From an uncultured Collinsella sp. (lineage in GTDB: Bacteria; Actinomycetota; Coriobacteriia; Coriobacteriales; Coriobacteriaceae): DNA of 9,380 nucleotides. Made by a program: the position numbers and the translations under genes. Under the pieces are notes generated by a model, which worked only from the letters and a program-made list of their open reading frames with translations, was not told the DNA's origin and made no database searches. Below are positions 1-5,941 of this stretch, piece after piece. Where the stretch lies: positions 1 through 9,380 of the forward strand of contig URAQ01000051.1 of NCBI GenBank assembly GCA_900545875.1, given 5' to 3'. Positions within the stretch are counted from its first letter, which is position 1; every line of letters begins with the position of its first letter.

Positions 1-31
1 GTCGACGGTTCGAATCCGCCCGGGGGCACCA
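1..31 (+). tRNA. 3' end of a tRNA, probably tRNA-Arg (5' part outside window)
   Basis: The window opens inside a tRNA. Visible are the T arm (GACGG, loop TTCGAAT, CCGCC), the 3' acceptor strand CGGGGGC, discriminator A and an encoded CCA ending at 31. The T stem has an apparent A-C mismatch at its second pair (position 50:64 in tRNA numbering); the other four pairs are Watson-Crick. The run GTCG before the T loop, the discriminator A and the acceptor strand ending in C resemble bacterial tRNA-Arg, but the anticodon is outside the window, so the amino acid is a guess. A hairpin terminator follows 9 bases later. Confidence 0.85.
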
Positions 32-40
32 GGGAATATG

Positions 41-70
41 ACGGCGTCGCGGGAGCGGCGCCGTTTCTGG
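41..70 (+). terminator. Rho-independent terminator of the tRNA
   Basis: A 10-bp stem (ACGGCGTCGC at 41-50 pairing with GCGGCGCCGT at 55-64, one T-G wobble) closes a GGGA loop and is followed by a short T-rich run (TTTCT). It sits 9 bases after the tRNA CCA end, where a tRNA terminator is expected. The T tract is short, so termination may be only moderate. Confidence 0.65.
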
Positions 71-120
71 TTTGCGGGGGCCGCCGTGCTGCTCGCCCGT
101 GGGGGACTGGCATCTGTTTC

Positions 121-1321
121 CTAGAGTGCGCTGCGGTAAATCTTTCTCGCGTTGTCCAGCGTGAGCTTCCTGAAGCTGCCGAAGAGCTCTCCGCGGTTGA
201 TCTTGAGGCCCGGAATCATCTTTTCGATATCGTCCTCGGTGACTCCGAACTCCGATAGCGCGCGCGGCATTCCCAGCGAGACGAAGAAATCCTGCAGCTC
301 GTCGATGGTCGCTTCGACCGCGTACTCGATTGCCTGCTCGGGGGTTACCTCCACATCGAGCTCGTCCGCGTCCGAATCGATGGGTTCGATGCCAAGGGCC
401 TGGGCGCTGAACTCCAGGAAGCGCTCAGGGTGCTCTCGCCATACGTAGCGCATCCAGGCGGGGAAGATGACGGCGAGGCCGGCGCCGTGCGTGATCTTGG
501 TGTCCAGTGCGGATAGCTCGTGCTCAAGGCCGCGGCAGGTCCAATCGCCGTCGCGCAGGGCGTTATGGGCGAGCGTACCCACCCACATGATCTCGGCGCG
601 GGCGTCGTAGTCATCGGGGTTCTCCATCACCTTGGGCGCCGCCTCCCTCGCGGCGCGCACTAGCCCGCAGGCGATGTTGTCGGTTACGCCCACGGCGGGC
701 TCGCCGGAGAAGAGTCGCTCCATGATATGGGCGATCATGTCGGTCACTCCCGCGGCGGTCTGGCAGGCGGGCAGGCTGAAGGTCAGCTCCGGGTCGAGGA
801 AGGCGATGGCCGGGCGGTTGAGGTCCGTGTTAATGCTGCATTTGAGGTGCTCCTCGTCGTTGCTGATAACGCAGGAGTTAGAGGCCTCGGAACCAGATGC
901 GGGGATGGTCACCACGCAGGCGACGTCGATGCGGTCGGCGGGAACGGCGCGCTTGCGGAAGAAGTCCCATACGTCGCCGTCGTATACCGCCCCAGTGCGA
1001 TGGCCTTCGCGCAGTCCATGACGGAGCCGCCGCCCACGGGCAGGATGATGTCGGCGTCGTTTGCCCGTGCGAGCTCGACGCCTTCTCGTGCCAAGCCTAT
1101 TTCGGGGTTTGGACGCACCCCTCCAAGCCCGATGTGCTCCACGCCCGCGGCATCGAGCGATGCCCTCACGCGGACGAGCGTTCCGCAGCGAACTGCGGAA
1201 CCCCTGCCGTAGACAATGAGCGCTCAGCGGTAGCCGGAGGCGGACAGAGTCCCCCAACCTTGTCGGTCGCTTTTCGCCCAAAGACAAAGCGGGTGGGGGA
1301 GTAGAAGGAGAAATCGTTCAT
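121..1321 (-). pseudogene. Iron-containing alcohol dehydrogenase (YqhD/BDH type), broken by two frameshifts and a stop
   Basis: The family comprises NAD(P)H-dependent alcohol/aldehyde oxidoreductases with one iron or zinc ion. The natural start is ATG at 1319-1321 after GGAG; the first residues, MNDFSFYSPTRFVFGRKATD, are the typical family start. Reading is lost at the C5 run 1251-1255 (one G short on the coding strand). The restored frame gives GYR, then TGA at 1224-1226 where CGA (Arg) is likely, then ALIVYGRGSA and the GGVRPNP and LPVGGGSVMDCAKAIALG nucleotide-binding stretches. A second one-base loss in the C4 run 990-993 shifts the frame again. The rest (YDGDVWDFF, PASGSEAS, the metal-site motif GVTDMIAH, then HELSAL and THGAGLAV) is intact to the stop at 121. 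With both frameshifts repaired the length (about 400 residues) is normal. Either a recent pseudogene or homopolymer sequencing errors; the stop codon favours real decay. It lies 24 bases behind the kinase-like remnant on the same strand. Confidence 0.85.
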
Positions 1322-1345
1322 GGAGCTCCAATCTGGCGTTTCGCC

Positions 1346-1708
1346 CTACATGCGCGGAGGAGTTTTTCGGGCGCATCGCCTGCGTTCGCGTCGCAATCTC
1401 GGCGGCGCGGTGCGGTCCGTGGATTCCATCGTATCGCCCGCGGCACCCCTTACCGACGATTGAGGCGAGTCTGCATTTCGCGGCGCGACGTCCACCTGGC
1501 GGACGATATCCGTTCGCGACACGTGGCCGTCCCGGTCGCAATAGCGTATGCGCACCGGGTTGCCGAGATGGGCCTGCGACCCCTTCTCCTGATGCGAGCG
1601 CGCGAGACGGGCGAGCAGCGGCGCGAGCACCTGCTCGACCGTCTCCTCCAGATACCACGCCGCCACGGGCAACCCGTTCACGTCAAACCCGTACGTTCGC
1701 CATGCCAT
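1346..1708 (-). pseudogene. Chimeric or truncated ORF: kinase-like N-terminus joined to unrecognised sequence
   Basis: An ATG at 1706-1708 with an upstream GAGGCGA opens a 120-residue frame. Residues about 7-44 (GFDVNGLPVAAWYLEETVEQ, then a leucine-rich helix ending HQEKG) resemble the N-terminus of the uridine-kinase-like 'nucleoside/nucleotide kinase' family, in which a Walker A loop normally follows within about 15 residues. Here no GxxGxGK appears. The next part (AHLGNPVRIRYCDRDGHVS and TDIVRQVDV) reads as plausible protein that I cannot place, and the final 40 residues are arginine- and proline-rich and look non-coding. The other two minus-strand frames do not supply the missing kinase domain. 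The likely explanation is an internal deletion or recombination in a former kinase gene that preceded the alcohol dehydrogenase in one transcription unit. The family assignment rests on memory of the N-terminal motif only. Confidence 0.4.
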
Positions 1709-2001
1709 TCGCCTCGCCGCCTTCGCCGAACGAAACCGCGTATCCAGACCGCCGGTCCCCCACCCAGCACTTCGACGAGCCTTCGCGCTCACTTCTGCGG
1801 TCGGGATGCGCCCGCGAGGCGCTCGGCAGGCAGCGCCATTTCCGCTCGCTGTGTCGAGCGCGAGTGTCGAGAAGTCGCCATATGCCACTCAGATGTAGCA
1901 TGGAGTGCCGAAGTGCACGCGCCCGTGACGAAACACTGGCGCCAACCCGTTCCGCGCACCACCCCGCCCGTAAGGTGTGTGGCGAAAGGAGGACCAGCCG
2001 C
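1709..2001. other. Intergenic region between the divergent kinase remnant and the LevR-like gene
   Basis: Open frames run through this GC-rich stretch on both strands, but none shows a recognisable domain, so I treat it as upstream sequence. I find no convincing sigma-70 promoter and no sigma-54 type -24/-12 element (TGGCAC-N5-TTGC) ahead of the LevR-like gene. The only structure is an inverted repeat CACTC-N12-GAGTG near 1886-1907, which could be a weak operator. Confidence 0.4.
1985..1992 (+). promoter_or_regulatory. Ribosome binding site that fixes the start of the LevR-like gene
   Basis: AAAGGAGG lies 9 bases before the ATG at 2002. The open frame continues 300 bases further upstream, but that extension is arginine-rich and domain-free, and no comparable site serves an earlier start codon. 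Confidence 0.8.
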
Positions 2002-4755
2002 ATGAACATCCCCGAGACACAGAAAGACCTGCTTGCCTACCTCGATCGCATCACGCGCGAGCTTGGCAGCACGCGGGGCGGGCGCATCCAGAACCGTCTC
2101 GACCACTTCACCACGGCATCTATAACCGACTCGCTCGCCATCTCGCGCAGCCTGGCAAGTCAGTATCTCAACGAGCTCGTGCGCGCTGGCCTCGTGGTGA
2201 AAGCAGGGGCACGACCGGTGTGCTACTTCCACCGCCGCTCCCTCGAACGCTTCTTCCAGTCTCGCATTGAGCGTAGCACCTACCCTTCGGTCGAGCAGCT
2301 CTTCGCCACGCTCGGAAACGGCGAGCGACTCGACTTCGACCGCGCAATCGGTCACGAGCTGAGCCTTGCGCCCTGCATCAGCCAGCTCTGCGCCGCGCTC
2401 AAGTACCCGCCAGCTGGCCTGCCCATCCTGCTCTGTGGCGCCTCGGGAACCGGCAAGGGTCTACTCGCCGAACTTGCCCTCGAATACGGCAAGAACGTCG
2501 GCGTCCTGCAGCAGGAAGCCAAGCTTGTGAGCATCGACTGCTCGCATTACGCAGACGATGCCCGCGCGCTCACTCACGACCTGTGCGCAGATGGCGGGCC
2601 TACAGATCGGGCGAGCGGCGGCATCGTTTATCTCAAGGACGTCGACGCCCTCTCACCCGCTGCCCAGGACGCGCTCTTGGAGTGGGCCTCCGCACAGGCG
2701 GGCGCCATTGTGCCAGCCCCTGCTGTGCGCCTTATCTTTGCCACCTCAAACGAGGCAGACAGTACCGAGTGCCGCAGCCTCACGCGTCGCATCCCCATGT
2801 CCGCCCAGGTGCCGTCTCTGCGCGAGCGCACCCAGGAGGAGCGTGAGGAACTGACTCTCCACTTCCTCAAGGAGGAGGGCCGACGCATAGGACGCGACAT
2901 CCTCATAAGTCGCGGAGCCTTCCGAGCCCTCGCCGGCACCAACTTCGAGGAGAACGTACGCGGCCTGCGCGACTGCATCACCAACTGTTGCGCCGAGGCC
3001 TATCTAGACACGAAGGGTGACAGCCTGGAGATTCGCACCTACCAGCTTCCCTCCGCAATCCTTGCCGGCTCCGCACTCGAGCGCAGCGAGAACGACATGC
3101 AGCTCATCGACACCACCCGGAGCATCCAAAGCCAGGCGGACGACCGCGCACGGCATGTACTCGACGCCATGCTGGAGCCATACGAGAGCTATCGCGAAGG
3201 CACGCTTGATGGGGGCGCGTGCAGCGCTCAGCTGGTGGAGCGAGCCCGCGACCTCGAGGACTACCTGGCGTTCGGGCAAAACCCGGGCCGCTCGAAGTCC
3301 GACGCATACGAGCAGATCGCCGACAGCGTCGTCACTTCCGTGAACGAACTCTACTCGATCGATTTGTCCCGAAAGAGCTCGCATCTAATCGCCCAGGGCA
3401 TCTGCCTCCAGCTGTGGCCGCCCGCAAGCCTCTCGCGTTGGAAGAGCTCCCATGCAAGCGAGCTTTCCGGCATGCGCGGCGTCGTGGCCCAGCGCAACCG
3501 CTTTGCCGTTACTGTCTGCGCCTGCATCGCTGATGAACTCAAGGCCACGCTCGGCATCGCACTCGACGATCTCACGTGTCTGCTCGTCCTTGCGCATGCG
3601 GCACTCGCACTCGACCCGTCTAAGCGTCGTCGGAGCGTCGGTATCGTCCTCAGTCATGGCTACTCGACCGCCACGAGCATCGCCGACGCCGCCAATCGGA
3701 TTCTTGACACGAGGGTCTTCGAGGCCATCGACATGCCCTACGACCAGAAGGTTACGGACGTCGCTGTTCCTCTTCAGCAAATCATCGACCGCTTCTCCTA
3801 CGCAGACGAGGTCGTCATCCTCGTGGACATGGGATCGCTCCAGGATATTTATAAGAGTCTGGAATCCACCTCCGGCATGACGCTCGGCATCATAAACAAC
3901 GCCTCTACCGGCCTTGCGGTGGAGGTTGGCGCCGGACTTATCGCGGGTCGCTCCGTGCGAGAGGTTCTCGACGATGCTGCGGCAGCTTGCACCTGTAATT
4001 ATCACATCGTGGCGCGCAACGCCCGACCGGACGCGATTGTCTTCTGCTCCGAAGGCGGACTTGACGCAGCTGCGCGGATCCGCGATCTCGTGGCGCAGAG
4101 CCTGCCTGGCGAGTCCCCCGCGCGGCTTGTCGCCGTTGACTGGCGGCAGCTCGCCAATAACGGATCTGAGGATGCCGCCTTCTCCCAGTACAACGTGCGC
4201 TCGGTCATCGGCACGGACAATCCGCACGCCGACGGAGTCCCGTTCATTTCGCTCGAGGAACTCATCGCCGGCGAAGGAACGGCCCAGATAGACCGCGCCT
4301 TCGCACGCTTGCTCGACGCTGACAGCTTGCGCACGTTCCACCAGAATCTCGTCAAGAACATGACCCTCAGGAACGTGGTCGAGTCCATCACAATCCTTAA
4401 CCCCAACAAGCTCTTCGGCGAAATCGAGAGTGCCGCAGAGCGGCTCCAGCAGCTCACCGGAGACGTGATTGGCGCTCGTGTGAGCATGGGGCTCTACGTG
4501 CACCTGTGTTGTCTCGTGGAGCGCCTCGTGACCAGAAGCCCCATCGAGAACTACGCAGACGAGCAGCGCTTCGCCAATGAACACAACGATTTCGTCGAGG
4601 CATTCCGCACGAGCTTCTCTGACATTTCCGCCCATTACCACGTGGAGGTCCCCGTCACGGAGATCGCCTACGCATACGACTACATCAATTCCCGGCATGC
4701 CCCGCGCAGGCAGGCCACGCCGAACGATGGGCCCGCGGCTCAGCAGGACGAGTGA
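2002..4755 (+). CDS. LevR-type PRD transcriptional regulator with a degenerate AAA+ (sigma-54 activator) domain
   Basis: A 917-residue cytoplasmic regulator with the LevR order: winged HTH (about 8-75), AAA+ (about 125-330), PRD1 (about 375-540), EIIA-Man-like (about 545-665), EIIB-Gat-like (about 675-790), PRD2 (about 800-905). In LevR proteins PTS phosphorylation of histidines controls activity, and the AAA+ motor opens sigma-54 promoters. Here the EIIA His (H552 in LSHGYSTA), the EIIB Cys (C682 in FCSEGG) and the PRD2 His (H834 in GLYVHLCCLVERL) are kept; the PRD1 His position appears to be Gln (Q470, tentative alignment). The AAA+ domain is eroded: Walker A GASGTGKG (146-153) lacks the usual Ser/Thr after Lys; Walker B is IVYLKD (208-213) instead of ILFLDE; and the segment that should hold GAFTGA is shortened to ADGGPTDRA (196-204). 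The RRIPM arginines (262-266) remain. It probably acts without sigma-54. No PTS genes are in the window, so its target is unknown. Confidence 0.85.
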   Translation: MNIPETQKDLLAYLDRITRELGSTRGGRIQNRLDHFTTASITDSLAISRSLASQYLNELVRAGLVVKAGARPVCYFHRRSLERFFQSRIERSTYPSVEQLFATLGNGERLDFDRAIGHELSLAPCISQLCAALKYPPAGLPILLCGASGTGKGLLAELALEYGKNVGVLQQEAKLVSIDCSHYADDARALTHDLCADGGPTDRASGGIVYLKDVDALSPAAQDALLEWASAQAGAIVPAPAVRLIFATSNEADSTECRSLTRRIPMSAQVPSLRERTQEEREELTLHFLKEEGRRIGRDILISRGAFRALAGTNFEENVRGLRDCITNCCAEAYLDTKGDSLEIRTYQLPSAILAGSALERSENDMQLIDTTRSIQSQADDRARHVLDAMLEPYESYREGTLDGGACSAQLVERARDLEDYLAFGQNPGRSKSDAYEQIADSVVTSVNELYSIDLSRKSSHLIAQGICLQLWPPASLSRWKSSHASELSGMRGVVAQRNRFAVTVCACIADELKATLGIALDDLTCLLVLAHAALALDPSKRRRSVGIVLSHGYSTATSIADAANRILDTRVFEAIDMPYDQKVTDVAVPLQQIIDRFSYADEVVILVDMGSLQDIYKSLESTSGMTLGIINNASTGLAVEVGAGLIAGRSVREVLDDAAAACTCNYHIVARNARPDAIVFCSEGGLDAAARIRDLVAQSLPGESPARLVAVDWRQLANNGSEDAAFSQYNVRSVIGTDNPHADGVPFISLEELIAGEGTAQIDRAFARLLDADSLRTFHQNLVKNMTLRNVVESITILNPNKLFGEIESAAERLQQLTGDVIGARVSMGLYVHLCCLVERLVTRSPIENYADEQRFANEHNDFVEAFRTSFSDISAHYHVEVPVTEIAYAYDYINSRHAPRRQATPNDGPAAQQDE

Positions 4756-4783
4756 CGCGCCTCGCAAGCAAAGGAAGGAAGCC

Positions 4784-4942
4784 AACATCACACGAGCATC
4801 ATCGATCGCTGCGTGCAAGGCGGCGGGCCTCACCGTGTTCGCCAAGCGCGAGGAGCGTTTTGGTTTTTCGCAAGCAAATGCGGACGAAATCAGCGACCAG
4901 ATTCCCGATACGCTCAAACATGCAGGGCCCCTATGTGTTTAA
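4784..4942 (+). pseudogene. C-terminal scrap of a HAD-superfamily hydrolase
   Basis: In one frame, starting after the LevR-like gene, the sequence reads SSIAACKAAGLTVFAKREER followed by FGFSQANADEISDQIPDTL and stops with TAA at 4940-4942. It resembles the motif IV region and C-terminus of beta-phosphoglucomutase-like HAD phosphatases (usual form EDSxxGVxAAKAAGMxxVAV, with Asp coordinating magnesium). The acidic ED pair is replaced by RAS. The catalytic DxD motif and the cap domain are absent, and the upstream sequence lies inside the regulator gene in another frame. There is no start codon with a ribosome site. I read it as a leftover of a deleted gene; similarity is by eye only. Confidence 0.4.
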
Positions 4943-4968
4943 CCTCATTTTTCCGTGTGCGGTAGAAT
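4938..4968 (+). promoter_or_regulatory. Predicted promoter of the GntR-family regulator
   Basis: TAGAAT at 4963-4968 matches the -10 consensus at five of six bases. TTTAAC/TTAACC at 4938-4944 is a weak -35 at 18-19 bp spacing. The transcript would start near 4975, about 35 bases before the GTG start. The 21-bp element seen at 5817 and 5867 is not found here, so self-regulation through that element is not indicated. Confidence 0.5.
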
Positions 4969-5009
4969 GGAGTCGTTGAGATCGCGAACGCCTTAAAGGG
5001 AGAGTTTTT

Positions 5010-5744
5010 GTGGATGCGCATCTGGATGGGGGCTCTTCCGCCCCGCTGTATCAACAGGTGCTCGATTTGCTTAAGAGCGATATCGAACAGGGGACATATC
5101 CCGTTGACTCGCAGATTCCAACGGAACTTGAGCTTTCTAAGATGTACGGCGTGGGAAGGGTCACGGTTCGCCGCGCAATAGAGGAGCTTGTGGGCGAGGG
5201 GTATCTCACCAAGCGGCAGGGGCGTGGTACGTTTGTGACCGCGACAAAGATAATTCGCAAGGTGCATCAGAAGGACGATGTTCAGAGTTTTACCCAAGCA
5301 TGCGCTGAAAACGGCATGAAGGCGGGCGCTCGCGTCGTTGCCCGCAAGACCGTTGCCGCCGATCGCGACCTCGCTTCTTTCTTTGGCTTGGATGAAGGCT
5401 CTGACCTCATCTTGGTCTCACGCGTGCGTACCGCAGACGGCGTGCCGGTCCTGTTCGAGAACAACTACTATCCTGTCGATGGATTCGAATTTCTCAAAGA
5501 TATCGGTCTCTCCAATTGTTCGATATTCGAGGCCGTGGGGGAGCGTACGGGTAGGTATCCCTGCTCGTCCGATCCCTGCAGGCTGGAGATCGCCCGTGCG
5601 GGAATTGATGCCGCCCGCGAGCTCAAGGTCCCAGTAGGGGAGCCGCTGTTCTTCATGAACGCGGGCTTTCTCGATTCCAACGGAGAGCGCTTCTGCTATG
5701 GCAGACAGTACTACGTGGGTTCGCGCTACAGCTTCGATATCTAG
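5010..5744 (+). CDS. GntR/HutC-family transcriptional regulator (UTRA domain), likely fructosamine-responsive repressor
   Basis: A 244-residue DNA-binding protein starting at GTG 5010, with AAAGGGAG at 4995-5002. Residues about 10-75 form the GntR winged helix: PLYQQVLDLLKSDIEQGTYP, IPTELELSKMYGVGRVTVRR, then a wing ending in KRQGRGTFV. Residues about 92-240 form a UTRA ligand pocket (RVRTADGVPVLFENNYYP and a closing YYVGSRYSFDI). Length is usual for HutC-type regulators. In both E. coli and B. subtilis the Frl systems are controlled by GntR-type FrlR proteins, which fits the FrlC- and FrlB-like genes downstream. It stands 197 bases ahead of the carrier gene, which has its own promoter bracketed by two 21-bp repeats, probably this protein's operators. 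The inducer is not readable from the sequence; a fructosamine or its phosphate is the natural guess. Confidence 0.85.
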   Translation: MDAHLDGGSSAPLYQQVLDLLKSDIEQGTYPVDSQIPTELELSKMYGVGRVTVRRAIEELVGEGYLTKRQGRGTFVTATKIIRKVHQKDDVQSFTQACAENGMKAGARVVARKTVAADRDLASFFGLDEGSDLILVSRVRTADGVPVLFENNYYPVDGFEFLKDIGLSNCSIFEAVGERTGRYPCSSDPCRLEIARAGIDAARELKVPVGEPLFFMNAGFLDSNGERFCYGRQYYVGSRYSFDI

Positions 5745-5816
5745 CGGCTCTGTCTCACACAGCGCTGTTCTCGTATTGCCGCGGCAGGTCCGTTTAGCGC
5801 GTAAAAGTTACCACTT

Positions 5817-5837
5817 ATAGAACAACCTAATATGTTT
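5817..5837 (+). promoter_or_regulatory. Upstream copy of a 21-bp operator-like repeat
   Basis: ATAGAACAACCTAA, one variable base (T here), ATGTTT. It ends one base before the -35 hexamer of the carrier operon. It contains two overlapping imperfect dyads, TAG-N6-CTA and AACA-N8-TGTT. Twenty of 21 bases match the copy at 5867. Probable binding site for the GntR-type regulator encoded just upstream. Confidence 0.65.
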
Positions 5838-5838
5838 C

Positions 5839-5867
5839 TTGACCGACGCCTTCATGCAGGTTATACA
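5839..5867 (+). promoter_or_regulatory. Predicted sigma-70 promoter of the carrier/frlC/frlB operon
   Basis: TTGACC at 5839-5844 and TATACA at 5862-5867 are separated by an ideal 17 bp. Transcription would begin near 5874, leaving a leader of about 68 bases. The promoter lies between the two 21-bp repeats, so occupation of both would block RNA polymerase. Confidence 0.7.
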
Positions 5868-5887
5868 TAGAACAACCTAAGATGTTT
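5867..5887 (+). promoter_or_regulatory. Downstream copy of the 21-bp operator-like repeat
   Basis: The same element as at 5817 with G at the variable position, offset by exactly 50 bp. It covers the last base of the -10 hexamer through about +14, a classical repressor position. The 50-bp offset is close to five helical turns, putting both sites on roughly the same DNA face, suitable for cooperative or looped binding. Confidence 0.65.
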
Positions 5888-5941
5888 GCCTATACGTGAA
5901 GGATTTTTGGCAAGCATCGTTGCTCTGGCAGGAGGTTAAGA

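Noticed and set aside
1930..1975. A possible sigma-54 promoter (TGGCGCC followed by TTCCGC) before the LevR-like gene
   Set aside because: The -12 TTGC element is absent and the match is poor.
1702..2001. A 100-residue N-terminal extension of the LevR-like protein
   Set aside because: Arginine-rich and domain-free, overlapping the divergent remnant; the strong AAAGGAGG site supports ATG 2002.
3385..4917. A 510-residue open frame on the minus strand opposite the LevR-like gene
   Set aside because: It is a codon-bias shadow of a GC-rich gene; the plus-strand frame carries all the recognisable domains and a strong ribosome site.
5745..5800. GC palindromes (ACAGCGCTGT, TGCCGCGGCA) after the GntR gene as a terminator
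   Set aside because: They are short, separate palindromes without a following T run.
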